In this document: piece by piece, positions 34,290 through 43,247 of the stretch
How the letters are laid out: every line of letters begins with the position of its first letter
How positions within the stretch are numbered: the stretch's first letter is position 1
Source: Paenibacillus xerothermodurans
GTDB taxonomy: Bacteria > Bacillota > Bacilli > Paenibacillales > NBRC-103111
Direction: 5' to 3'
DNA: 64,000 nt
Assembly (NCBI RefSeq): GCF_002220865.2
Contig: NZ_NHRJ02000003.1
Coordinates: 348,253 to 412,252 of the forward strand
Notes under the pieces: generated by a model
Told to the model about the DNA's origin: nothing
The model's database searches: none
What the model saw: only the letters and a program-made list of their open reading frames with translations
Translations under genes and position numbers: made by a program

Positions 34290-36026
34290 ATGTGGCAGTC
34301 GATCCGGTTCAAGCTGACGATGCTTTTTCTCGCTGCAATCGTGTTCCCCGTCGTCGTCATTGTGGTGGCCATCCCTTTCTACTACCAGAAACTGATCGCT
34401 AATCAGGGCTCCTCATTAATGGAAGGGACGCTGACGGCGCTCGCCTTTAGTATAGACGCCTACCTGGACGACTTGGAACGAATGACGATAACCCCGTATT
34501 TGCATGATGATGTCATGCGGGCGTTAAAGCTAAAATCGACGTTTCAGTGGCAGCTGCTGACGCCATATGAGCAATATGAAGCGGAACAGGCGTTGACGAC
34601 CACACTGCCCAAGTTCTTGAAAAACACGCGCAAAGACATTCTTGGCACCATTCTTCTGCCGATGGATGAATCTGTGTACATAACATCATCCAACGGTTAC
34701 AGTAACAGGGCGGTGGCGGGGTATCCGTTCGACAAGCAGCATTGGTACATTCAGGCGCTTAGGGCGGATGGGGATGTCGCATTCATAAGCGTACACGTGC
34801 AAAATTATCTGGTAAAAGGCGGGGCGGAGGTTTTCTCTGTGGCACGTTTAATCAAGGACCCGGATTCGCAGCGGCCGCTTGGCGTTATCATGGCTGACGC
34901 GGATACCGCGGCGTTAGAACGGATCATGCGTGGAATTCGGCTGAACGACGGGGCGATCGCGGCTATCCTGGATAACGAGCGGAAAATGATCTACGCCAGC
35001 CGTCCGCTGCCGGACGACGTGCACGGTGAATTGGCGGCCGGGAACCGGGCAGTGGGCGATACCGATGACCGATACTTTGTTGTCAGTCAAACGCTGAAGC
35101 GTGCCGGTTGGGAGATTGTCGTGCTCTCGCCCGAATCGGCGATCAAGTCGCAGCTGCATCGCATTTATTGGGTGGGGGCGCTGTTCGCCGCCTCGGGACT
35201 CATGATTGCGCTGCTGCTTTACGCCACGGTTTCACGCTGGCTGTTGACGCCCTTTAAGCAGATGGTACAGGTGATGAAGCGGGTGCAGCGCGGCAACCTG
35301 CAAACCTTCTATCCGGTGCGCGGCAGCGATGAAATCGCCCAGCTCGGCCAAAGCCTAAACCAGATGATTTCGCAGCTCGGTGATCTGATTGACCGGGAAT
35401 TCCGTGCGGTGCTCGGCCAGCGAAACGCGGAATATCGTGCGCTGCAGTCGCAGATTCATCCGCATTTTTTGTACAATACACTAAACGGGCTCATAGGCTT
35501 AAATCGGACGGGCCAAAGCGTACTGTTGGAAAGGGCTATCTTATCGCTAAGCGGCATGCTGCGTTACACGCTGGCACAGAATGACTGGGCAGAGCTGAAA
35601 GACGAAATGGCTTTTATCACTAAATACTGTGAGCTGCAGCAAATTAGGTTTCGCGAGAAGCTGGGCTTTCAGATTGACTGCGATCCGGCTGCTGAAGCCG
35701 TTTTGATCCCCAAGCTGCTGCTGCAGCCGTTGGTGGAAAACGCTGTTATTCATGGCATCGAACCGAGCGGTACGGCATGTGTTCTGAGGATTACAGCTGC
35801 GGTCGAGGAAGTTCCGGAGAGCGGGGGTTCGCGCCTGGAGATCGTGATTGCAGATAACGGAGTCGGCTTCGATCCCGGTAAGCAGAAGGAGGGCGTGGGC
35901 ACGGCGAACGTACGCGAGCGATTATGTCTTGCATATACCGGCTCTACCATGCACGTAGAAAGTCAGGTTGGACATGGCACTGTCGCACGGCTGCAAATTC
36001 TGTTGAAGGATGTGGACAGCAGATGA
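34290..36026 (+). CDS. YesM/LytS-type sensor histidine kinase
   Basis: 578 residues. Membrane helix 1 at about 8-32, an extracytoplasmic sensor of about 260 residues, helix 2 at about 290-312, then HAMP (about 313-365), a His_kinase domain with phospho-accepting His390 in SQIHPHFLYNTLNG, and an ATPase domain (LVENAVIHGIEP, NGVGFD, GTANVRERL). Probably senses the sugar or the loaded binding protein and phosphorylates the regulator downstream. ATG 34290 is chosen since AAGGTGA lies about 8 bases before it; GTG 34230 lacks a clear site. The stop overlaps the regulator start. Confidence 0.9.
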   Translation: MWQSIRFKLTMLFLAAIVFPVVVIVVAIPFYYQKLIANQGSSLMEGTLTALAFSIDAYLDDLERMTITPYLHDDVMRALKLKSTFQWQLLTPYEQYEAEQALTTTLPKFLKNTRKDILGTILLPMDESVYITSSNGYSNRAVAGYPFDKQHWYIQALRADGDVAFISVHVQNYLVKGGAEVFSVARLIKDPDSQRPLGVIMADADTAALERIMRGIRLNDGAIAAILDNERKMIYASRPLPDDVHGELAAGNRAVGDTDDRYFVVSQTLKRAGWEIVVLSPESAIKSQLHRIYWVGALFAASGLMIALLLYATVSRWLLTPFKQMVQVMKRVQRGNLQTFYPVRGSDEIAQLGQSLNQMISQLGDLIDREFRAVLGQRNAEYRALQSQIHPHFLYNTLNGLIGLNRTGQSVLLERAILSLSGMLRYTLAQNDWAELKDEMAFITKYCELQQIRFREKLGFQIDCDPAAEAVLIPKLLLQPLVENAVIHGIEPSGTACVLRITAAVEEVPESGGSRLEIVIADNGVGFDPGKQKEGVGTANVRERLCLAYTGSTMHVESQVGHGTVARLQILLKDVDSR

Positions 36027-37546
36027 AGCTGGTTATTGCGGACGATGAGAGCTTAGTACGGGCTAGCTTAGTCAGTATGATACATGACATGGAAGCGTCC
36101 TGGAACATTGTCTGCGAAGCGGCGGACGGTGAGGAATTGCTCGAGGCGATCGCTCAGTACAAGCCGCACATCGCGATTGTGGACATACACATGCCAAAGC
36201 TGGGCGGATTGGACGCGATTCCGCTGGGTAAAGAGATATCGCCGCTGACAGAATGGGTAATTTTGAGCGGCTTTTCGGACTTTGGATATGCGCAGCAGGC
36301 GATGAAATTAGGGGTGTCGGAATATTTGTTGAAACCTGTAGACCCCGCCGAATTGGAAAAAACGCTGGCCCATATATATAAGGACAACAAAGATTACATC
36401 GTTTTGCTCAATCAACAGTTTGAAAATAACCTGTTCGCGCTGTGCCATGGTTTAACCGCACTTAGTCATGAAGAGAGGGGCAGCTTGCTGCATCAGGGTG
36501 TTTTCATAGGGTGGATGCTCTGCTTGGACGCCAGCGGGCCGACGAATCGGGCGGCTCAGCTGCAGCAGCGATTGTGCGAAGAAATTCGGCAGTCGGTGGA
36601 AACGCACCTGACTCATGGCATGAACGTGGCCTTACTGGCACTTCCAGACGGAGAGGTGGCTGCAGTGGGCGCATGGGATCGGTCTGCAGGGGAGCCAGCC
36701 AGACGGCGTGTTCATGATTTTTTCAGAGGCATTGAACAAATCATCGTCGGTTATAGAACTGGGGACATGACGGTGACCATTCTCCGGACGGGTGAACGCC
36801 GGGGCTTTGCCGAGGTCAACCGGCGACTTCATGAGCTGCAGAAATTGGGAGAGCTGCGTGCTATCGCCGGCATCGGACGAAGTCTCGACTACGAGGATTT
36901 GATCAAAGAGGCGGACAAACCCAATTATCCGGACGCCGCCCGCTTGTTGTGCGCTCTTGGAAACTGCAGCGAGAACCGGATGTACTTGGACTACCATCAC
37001 GCGGTGAATGAACTGGAAGCGCTGGTGCAAAAACAAGATTTACTCGCCGCTGATAAAACACGGCAAGCGATCCGCTCGTTTATACGGTACTCGATTGGGC
37101 TTTACCTGCCGGAGAGCGTCACGGCGGTTCGTATGATCGCGCAACTCAGACAATATGGCGAGCACGTGCTGAGAGGGATACATACGAAGGAGCCGACTTC
37201 ACCTGATGTGGTTGGTGAATTAATTCGGTATATTGAAAAACATTACATGGATGACATCGGCCTGGGTCAAATCGCGACGCAGCTGAACGTGTCGCCGAAT
37301 TATCTCGGTTCCATGTTTCATAAGAGGACCGGCGTGCCGTTTGTTAAGTATCTCACGCGCATTCGTATGCTAAAGGCGCAGGAACTGCTGATGCATACCC
37401 ATTTGCAAGTAAAACAAGTGGCAGAGCAGGTTGGCTACCATAGCACACGGCATTTTACCAAGCTGTTCACGCAGACATTCGGCAAATATCCTTCGGACTA
37501 CCGGAAGCAGAAGGGGCAGCTGCAAGATGGTATTCCTGATACGTGA
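36023..37546 (+). CDS. YesN-type response regulator with AraC DNA-binding domain
   Basis: 507 residues. A receiver domain (1-120) has Asp54 in IVDIHMPKLGG and Lys in YLLKPVDP. A long middle region (about 130-400) of unknown fold follows, then two AraC helix-turn-helix motifs at about 405-500 (IATQLNVSPNYLGSMFHKRTG and VKQVAEQVGYHSTRHFTKLF). It probably activates the ABC operon. ATG 36023 overlaps the kinase stop by four bases; the longer upstream frame is kinase sequence read in another frame. Confidence 0.92.
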   Translation: MKLVIADDESLVRASLVSMIHDMEASWNIVCEAADGEELLEAIAQYKPHIAIVDIHMPKLGGLDAIPLGKEISPLTEWVILSGFSDFGYAQQAMKLGVSEYLLKPVDPAELEKTLAHIYKDNKDYIVLLNQQFENNLFALCHGLTALSHEERGSLLHQGVFIGWMLCLDASGPTNRAAQLQQRLCEEIRQSVETHLTHGMNVALLALPDGEVAAVGAWDRSAGEPARRRVHDFFRGIEQIIVGYRTGDMTVTILRTGERRGFAEVNRRLHELQKLGELRAIAGIGRSLDYEDLIKEADKPNYPDAARLLCALGNCSENRMYLDYHHAVNELEALVQKQDLLAADKTRQAIRSFIRYSIGLYLPESVTAVRMIAQLRQYGEHVLRGIHTKEPTSPDVVGELIRYIEKHYMDDIGLGQIATQLNVSPNYLGSMFHKRTGVPFVKYLTRIRMLKAQELLMHTHLQVKQVAEQVGYHSTRHFTKLFTQTFGKYPSDYRKQKGQLQDGIPDT

Positions 37547-37635
37547 GATGTGAATTTATAACGCAGGAGCGGCAGGGGCAGTGGTGCTAAGCATCAGCTG
37601 TCTATTTCAACGTTGTGATTTCATAATAAAGTAAG

Positions 37636-37663
37636 GACTCTCTTTCACGTAACCAAGAGAGTC
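37636..37663 (+). terminator. hairpin after the response-regulator gene
   Basis: GACTCTCTT (37636-37644) pairs perfectly with AAGAGAGTC (37655-37663). The T tract is poor (TCTCGG), so termination may be weak. Confidence 0.55.
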
Positions 37664-37787
37664 TCTCGGTATTGGTACTATGACCATCGGCATCCCGGCA
37701 GGTTCAGCAATCCCTCGCGGACAATGTACCAATGCCTATTTATTACATATAGTAGCGATGAGAATTGTTTGGAGGGTGATAAAACGA

Positions 37788-38221
37788 ATGTATTATAACC
37801 ATCAATTGTTCCGTCCCAACGTTGACATATCGCTCGTTAATGACATTGCAAACGCCATCAATGGTCAATATAGCGCGATTCACTGCTATGAAAGACTGGC
37901 ACAATTGGCTCCATCTGAGGATGTGAGAAAACAAATTCTTGAAATTAGACAAGATGAAATAAATCATTTCCGAGCTTTCTCACAAATTTATGTATCCTTA
38001 ACTGGAAGACGACCTACTCCACAAATAATCGAACAGTGTGAACAAGAATACTTAGCAGGTCTGAGAGCGTCATTTAAAGATGAACAGATAACCACCGACT
38101 TTTATCTCGATGTTGCGGAAAAGACAACTGAGCCGCACATTAAAGAAACGTTCCGTCGCGCTCTGCAGACGAACAAAATCACGCAGTGTGGTTTTTGTAT
38201 TTCATGACTGCCAACCATTAA
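37788..38221 (+). pseudogene. ferritin-like domain protein with a C-terminal frameshift
   Basis: The frame from ATG 37788 (GGAGGGTGAT just upstream) encodes a ferritin-like four-helix protein: NAINGQYSAIHCYERLA and IRQDEINHFRAFSQIY carry the first E and E-x2-H metal ligands. The frame ends at 38207 with NKITQCGFCIS, which is not family-like. A one-base shift at about 38160-38166 restores ADEQNHAVWFLYFMTANH to TAA 38219, including the second E-x2-H. So the gene has lost its last metal-binding helix, or the base is a sequencing error. A more decayed relative lies at 42.3 kb. Confidence 0.7.
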
Positions 38222-38356
38222 GCCAACGGATACGTGAGCAGTCGGCGCGAGACATTTTTCAAAGTTAGCCCTTTGAGCAGTTTTTTACACCTTCAAATAG
38301 GCAGCTGCATAGGATAAAGCAGGAAAACAATGAGGTTATTGTCGAGGAGAATGCAT

Positions 38357-38899
38357 ATGTACAGGTATTGTCACTTTCAAAGCCATAATCCAATGCATAA
38401 CAACTGGAACACCAATTGGAGATATAATTGGCATCCTCATCATTACAATGGGAACAATAACAGCTGGCATCCGTATGCAAACATCATATTAAAAGATTAT
38501 GGAACAAGACCATTTGTAGTAAATATCGACCAAGCAACGAAGCGAAACAATAATTACCGCACCGCTTTATGGACAGGGAAACATTTACAAGTGACTTTAA
38601 TGAATATTAATGTTGGCGATGACATCGGTTTGGAAGTCCATCCGACAACTGATCAATTCATACGGATTGAAGAAGGTCAGGGATTTGTTCAGATGGGTGA
38701 TAGCAGAGATAAATTAGATTTTCAAGCAATGGCGTATGATGACTACGCAATTATGATACCTGCTGGAAAATGGCACAATGTAACCAACACGGGTAATCAA
38801 CCACTCAAAATTTATGTTATCTATGCACCGCCTGAGCATCCATATGGTACAGTTCACAAAACGAAAGCAAATGCAATGGCTGCTGAAAAACAATACTAG
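38357..38899 (+). CDS. cupin-domain protein
   Basis: 180 residues. A Tyr/His/Asn/Trp-rich N-terminal about 45 residues (NNWNTNWRYNWHPHHYNGNN) is followed by a single cupin barrel: EVHPTTDQFIRIEEGQG and IPAGKWHNVTNTG are the two cupin motifs with metal-binding His and Glu. GAGGAG 7 bases before ATG 38357 sets the start. Such N-termini occur in spore- or surface-associated proteins, but no experiment is implied. It may be co-transcribed with the ferritin-like gene. Confidence 0.82.
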   Translation: MYRYCHFQSHNPMHNNWNTNWRYNWHPHHYNGNNNSWHPYANIILKDYGTRPFVVNIDQATKRNNNYRTALWTGKHLQVTLMNINVGDDIGLEVHPTTDQFIRIEEGQGFVQMGDSRDKLDFQAMAYDDYAIMIPAGKWHNVTNTGNQPLKIYVIYAPPEHPYGTVHKTKANAMAAEKQY

Positions 38900-38950
38900 C
38901 TATTAATCAAATGAAAAATGTATATGAGCGAAAATTACAGTTTTTTGATA

Positions 38951-39019
38951 TTCAACTGACAGGCACGATAGTTGAATGAACGTGCCACCAACCAGTCCTT
39001 GCATTGGGCTGGTTTTTTT
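38951..39019 (+). ncRNA. possible pseudoknot followed by an intrinsic terminator
   Basis: TTCAACT (38951-38957) pairs with AGTTGAA (38970-38976), and GGCACG (38962-38967) pairs with CGTGCC (38981-38986). The two helices interleave, giving an H-type pseudoknot with loops of 4, 2 and 4 bases. Three bases later AACCAGTCC (38990-38998) pairs with GGGCTGGTT (39006-39014), followed by seven T. It may be the terminator of the cupin gene with a fortuitous pseudoknot, or a small regulatory RNA. No downstream gene is in the same direction. Confidence 0.45.
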
Positions 39020-39374
39020 CGCTATGCGATTATGCCTGGCTTAGCTGAAATGGGAGTGCAGATATTACTATGTACATACGCTAGGACGGGGGCGTTAAGA
39101 AAACGTAAAATCGATGTTGGAATTCGAATACCTCACCGTTCAGTTAATATTGACCCTCCTCGAAAGCTTGTAACCACGTAATGGCTGCGATCCGATTCTG
39201 TCGCACAGCGAATGCATTGAATGTCAGCGTTATCTTCCAACGGATGGTGTGATGAGTCAACCGTGACTTAGAACTTGGGCTCGTAGAATAGATGATTACG
39301 TATCAAGAATGTGCGTTGAAGCTGCCGGGTAAGGAGAGTTGAATGCCTTAGCAGTGCGGCGTGAACTAATTTTT

Positions 39375-39424
39375 CACATAAACAGATACCCGAATACTGG
39401 CGATTTCGGGTATCTGTTTATGTG
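39375..39424. terminator. 20-bp perfect inverted repeat, probable bidirectional terminator
   Basis: Bases 39375-39394 are the exact reverse complement of 39405-39424 around a 10-base loop. The core CAGATACCCGAA/TTCGGGTATCTG is followed by TTTAT on both strands. It lies 41 bases after the CoA-disulfide reductase stop (minus strand) and downstream of the plus-strand cupin unit. Confidence 0.7.
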
Positions 39425-39464
39425 CTTACCAAACCTGTAAAGTGAAGTTCTCACGGATACATCA

Positions 39465-41939
39465 TTAAATAAATAGATTAATACCGGATTGATCAGCCTT
39501 GCCTAGATAGTATCCAACACCACCGATTTTTACCCCGTCAAGCAGTTCTTCTTTCGTAATCCCCATGACATCCATGGACATCTGGCAAGCTACCACTTCG
39601 ACGCCTTGTTGAATCGCAGTTTCAATTAATTCCTCCAAAGACGAAATATTTTTCCCCTTCATGACACCTCGGATCATTTTGGTACCGAGACCCAACATGT
39701 TCATCTTAGAAAGAGACAGCTTTTGGCTGCCGCGAGGCATCATAGCCCCGAACATGCGGCCGATAAAGGTTTTGGATACCGGGATTTTCTCCGGCTTCCG
39801 AATCACGTTCAATCCCCAGAACGTGAAGAACATGGTCACTTTTTTCCCGCTTGAAGCTGCTCCGTTAGCAATGATGAAGGACGCTATGGCTTTATCGAGA
39901 TCGCCGCTGAATACAACCATTGAGCTGCCGTCTAAGTAGGTGGTTGCTGGCTCGGATGTAGAACGAGCAACGGCGGTTCCTTTCCTTAAGTAAGCCTCAA
40001 TTATGCCGCTTCGTGTCTTATCTACTTTAATCATTTGATTGCGGGACATTTGTGCCCAAGCCTGAATGTCTTCATAAAAGCCGGGATCGGAGGCTGTTAC
40101 ACGCAATACCTGTCCGTTTGCCAGCTTATCCATTTGCTGTTTTACCTGAATGAGCGGACCAGGGCAGGACAATCCACACGCATCCAATTCGAAATCGGCG
40201 CGGCACGCCTGCTCCTGCTGTTCAAGTGTCGCAGCTATTTCTTGACGGGCATCCGTGGTCGCTGAAGCCTGCAGCGGCGCTTTTTTGACGGATGGCGTGT
40301 AGGTGGACATTTTATATGTCTTGTAACCTCCGGTCAAATTGCGCACTTTAAATCCGTTCTGCTTTAGAATTCGTGACGCGGTATAACCTCTCAAGCCAAC
40401 TTGACAGTAAACCCAAATCTCTTTATTCGGATCCAATTCAGTCAAACGACCACGGAGCTCATCAACCGGAATAAGTATGGAGCCGGGAATGTGGCCATTG
40501 TGATGTTCGATCTCCGAACGAACGTCCACCAGAGTGATTTTTTTAGGATCACGTGATTTCAACTCTCGGGGCACCACCACGTCAGTTCTTCCGGCAAGTA
40601 TGTTTTGCGCCGTATAGCCGGCCATATTTACCGGATCTTTGGCAGATGAATATGGTGGGGCATAGGAAAGCTCGAGTTCAGTCAGGTCGTTGACTGTTCC
40701 CCGGAAGTGAATCACGGTTGCAATATCATCGATGCGCTTGTCTACTCCGTCAAATCCTACAGCCTGGGCCCCCAATACAGTGCCTGCATTATCAAAGAGC
40801 AGTTTGATTGTCAGGGGGGTCGCGCCTGGATAATAAGAAGCATGAGAGCTCGGATGCACATAGGTGACATGATAAGGAATTGCCAAACGCTGAAGAGTCT
40901 TCTCGTTGTTGCCGGTGACTGCTCCCGTGAGGCCAAATACTTTAATAATCGATGTTCCTTGCGCGCCTTTATATGTCATTCCCAAGCCGAAAACATTATC
41001 CGCCGCTATTCGTCCTTGTTTGTTGGCGGGACCAGCTAAAGGTATCGCGGTCTTGTTGCCATTAATGAAATCCATGACTTCCACAGCATCACCGACGGCA
41101 AAAACGCCATCCAGATTAGTCTCTAATTGTTCATTCACGACGATGTGGCCTTTCGGAGTCAACTCCAATCCGCTATCTCTCAAAAAGGCGGTATCCGGTG
41201 TGACACCAATAGCCAAAATGATCATATCACTAACTAGCGTTACTCCACTGGCTAACTGAACCTGGATTTGTTCACCTGTTTCCTTGAACGATTGCGCGCG
41301 GTCTGAGAAGAAGAGATTCACGCCATGCTGTTCTAATTCTTTAGCCAAAACATGGGACATTTCAATATCGAACGGCGCCAAAAGCTGGGGGCCGGATTGA
41401 ACCAAACTAACTTCTAGTCCGATCCCGTTGAGATTTTCGGCCATTTCCACTCCGATGAAACCACCGCCTATCACAATAGCCGACTTTGTATTCATTTCAG
41501 TCACTCGTTTTTTAACGCGGTCGGTATCAGCTATGTTACGTAGAGTGTATATTTTGGTGCTTTCTATACCGGGTACAGCAGGACGAATAGGTTTTGCACC
41601 CGGCGACAGAATGAGGAAATCGTAGCTTTCGGCGTAAATACCGCGTTCTTTGCTGCTTACAGTGACTGTTTTGGAGATTGGGTCAATACTTGTTACTTCA
41701 CTTTGTGTGCGAATATCAAGATTGAAGCGCTTATGCATAGCTTCCGGCGTCTGAACCAGCAGCTTATTCCTGTCTTTAATCGAGTCCCCGATATAATATG
41801 GCAGACCGCAATTCGCGAAGGAAATGTATTCATCTCTCTCAAACATCACAATGTGTGCGTCCTCATCCAGTCGGCGTAGCCGGGCCGCGGCTGAAGCGCC
41901 GCCAGCAACACCACCGACAATTAAAACTTTTTTGCTCAT
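39465..41939 (-). CDS. CoA-disulfide reductase with rhodanese, TusA and DsrE-like domains
   Basis: 824 residues, a sulfur-trafficking enzyme in the cytoplasm. Residues 1-445 are an FAD/NAD(P)H CoA-disulfide (or persulfide) reductase (VLIVGGVAGGASAAARLRR, active Cys44 in SFANCGLPYY, and VFAVGDAVEV). A rhodanese domain follows (active Cys512 in VYCQVGLRGYTAS), then TusA/SirA (Cys592 in CGLSCPGPL), then a DsrE/F-like domain (about 660-824). Together they could accept, carry and reduce sulfane sulfur. ATG 41939 follows GGGGAGGATAATC. Upstream an ArsR gene reads into it in the same frame without a stop, but it has its own ribosome binding site. Confidence 0.92.
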   Translation of the reverse strand: MSKKVLIVGGVAGGASAAARLRRLDEDAHIVMFERDEYISFANCGLPYYIGDSIKDRNKLLVQTPEAMHKRFNLDIRTQSEVTSIDPISKTVTVSSKERGIYAESYDFLILSPGAKPIRPAVPGIESTKIYTLRNIADTDRVKKRVTEMNTKSAIVIGGGFIGVEMAENLNGIGLEVSLVQSGPQLLAPFDIEMSHVLAKELEQHGVNLFFSDRAQSFKETGEQIQVQLASGVTLVSDMIILAIGVTPDTAFLRDSGLELTPKGHIVVNEQLETNLDGVFAVGDAVEVMDFINGNKTAIPLAGPANKQGRIAADNVFGLGMTYKGAQGTSIIKVFGLTGAVTGNNEKTLQRLAIPYHVTYVHPSSHASYYPGATPLTIKLLFDNAGTVLGAQAVGFDGVDKRIDDIATVIHFRGTVNDLTELELSYAPPYSSAKDPVNMAGYTAQNILAGRTDVVVPRELKSRDPKKITLVDVRSEIEHHNGHIPGSILIPVDELRGRLTELDPNKEIWVYCQVGLRGYTASRILKQNGFKVRNLTGGYKTYKMSTYTPSVKKAPLQASATTDARQEIAATLEQQEQACRADFELDACGLSCPGPLIQVKQQMDKLANGQVLRVTASDPGFYEDIQAWAQMSRNQMIKVDKTRSGIIEAYLRKGTAVARSTSEPATTYLDGSSMVVFSGDLDKAIASFIIANGAASSGKKVTMFFTFWGLNVIRKPEKIPVSKTFIGRMFGAMMPRGSQKLSLSKMNMLGLGTKMIRGVMKGKNISSLEELIETAIQQGVEVVACQMSMDVMGITKEELLDGVKIGGVGYYLGKADQSGINLFI

Positions 41940-42224
41940 GATTATCCTCCCCGAGAAAACTTGAATGAGTTGTTTCACTCTGTCGTCAGTAATGGCATAG
42001 CTCACTGCGAGTCCGTTGCGCTCCGTCGTTACTATGCCGACGTTGCGAAGTTTTTGCAAATGCTGGGACACTGTGGATTGTGGCAAGTCCAGACATTCCT
42101 GCATGTACCCAACGTTGCTCTAGTCTTTCTGGAGAAGTCCTTCTACGATACATAAACGTACCGGGTGAGCGAATACCTTCAGAATATCCGAGACTTCGTT
42201 AAATCGTTTAAAATTGTTGTCCAT
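41940..42224 (-). pseudogene. ArsR-family regulator with internal amber codon, in frame with CoA-disulfide reductase
   Basis: From ATG 42224 the frame reads MDNNFKRFNEVSDILKVFAH, an ArsR N-terminus, but meets TAG at 42122-42120 (codon 35). The same frame continues as the winged helix (LPQSTVSQHLQKLRNVGIV) and then, with no stop codon, into MSKKVLIVGG of the reductase. So the repressor is broken in the middle and has no stop of its own. ArsR proteins with such neighbours usually sense sulfane sulfur or metals. Loss of repression of the downstream gene is a likely consequence. Confidence 0.75.
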
Positions 42225-42293
42225 AGAGCTGCCTTACCATAAATCGTAACATCGTAATATTATGATATAGCAATGAAAAATGCAAGGTAAAAT

Positions 42294-42497
42294 TAGATTA
42301 ACGACATTGCCAAAGCTATTAACGGTCAATTCAGTGCAATTGTATGCTATGAATGGTTGGAAAAAACTGGCTCAAAATGAGGCAGTGAGACAACAGATTC
42401 TTGAAATCCGGCAAGATGAGATACGACATTTCCAAGTGTTCTGACACTTGTGTTACCGACAGAAGACCGAAACCTCAGATTGTCCAACAATATGAGT
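42294..42497 (+). pseudogene. decayed relative of the ferritin-like gene
   Basis: Three frames together spell a homologue of the gene at 37.8 kb: INDIAKAINGQFSAIVCYE, then AVRQQILEIRQDEIRHFQVF, then RRPKPQIVQQYE. At least two frameshifts and one stop separate them, and both ends are missing. The match to NDIANAINGQYSAIHCYERL and VRKQILEIRQDEINHFRAF of the other copy is close. It does not encode a functional protein. Confidence 0.75.
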
Positions 42498-42727
42498 TTC
42501 CCCCCACAGACGCCGTAAATTTTTTGGTCAAAAATTTTCCAGTCTGTAACAATATGTGCTTGGTTCAACTAAGAACGTGATTAAACATGATTCGAAGACT
42601 GCAACAAACACTTTGGATACGCAAGAGCATCAACTGTCGCCCAGGATTTGGAGTCAGAGATCCAGCAGCTGGAGGCGCACAGTGCGCTTAGGATCAGTCA
42701 ATTGGGGCAACTTCTCAAATAGGTAGA

Positions 42728-42945
42728 TCAAGTAGTAAAGGGATTAAGCCCGTTTTCCTTGGCTGTTTCCACAATGCTGTAGATCACCGCACTGGCCTTG
42801 CCTCCGCGAGGCGTATTAGAGAACATCTAATTTTTCCGACCAATGACGAACGGCTTAATGGAACGTTCGCTCCGGTTGTTGTCGAGCTCCAGGGCCGTCC
42901 AATAGAAAGGCCAGCTGACCAATTACCTGATTCCAACGCCGACAC
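42728..42945 (-). mobile_element. remnant of an IS66-family transposase (3' end)
   Basis: On the minus strand the frame reads LELDNNRSERSIKPFVIGRK, then an amber codon, then MFSNTPRGGKASAVIYSIVE and TAKENGLNPF. This is the conserved C-terminal end of IS66 TnpC, in which the codon after GRKN is normally Trp; TGG to TAG explains the stop. Upstream sequence is frameshifted and the element's ends are not seen. It is a dead fragment. Confidence 0.8.
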
Positions 42946-43247
42946 CTAATCCGGCGGCCGTGAACATGTTCTGTGATATTTATCAAGAAGCAGACTGCAA
43001 TCATTAGATTTATCGCAAAAGCATTCATTTGTGGTAAGATGAAATTGCGATATAAGGAAGGTCGGGCGGTAAACCGGCATTTCCCGGAAGGCGGATCTCT
43101 TTCGTGGCTGGCGTTTCTTTGACTGGGGCTTCAACCGTTGGTGACGGTGGAGGCTTTTATCATTTTCTGGAAGCGTTTCCATGCAGCAGGAACAATTTAT
43201 CGCAATAGTGTGAAAAATCCCCGGGATCATTCAATATCTGTCGAATT
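42946..43247. other. short stretch with no supported gene
   Basis: A minus-strand frame of 94 codons (42946-43230) has no ribosome binding site. A second minus-strand frame gives a proline-rich peptide (KPPPSPTVEAPVKETPATKE) without a start. Both may be remnants of surface-protein linkers or chance. I call neither. Confidence 0.35.

Noticed and set aside
38951..39019. Known riboswitch classes (preQ1, fluoride, SAM-II/V)
   Set aside because: The pseudoknot does not contain the conserved core bases of these classes and no matching gene follows.
39465..42104. A single 879-residue protein beginning with an ArsR helix
   Set aside because: The reductase has its own ribosome binding site at GGGGAGG before ATG 41939, and the upstream frame is the second half of a regulator interrupted by TAG, so the longer protein is not the expected product.
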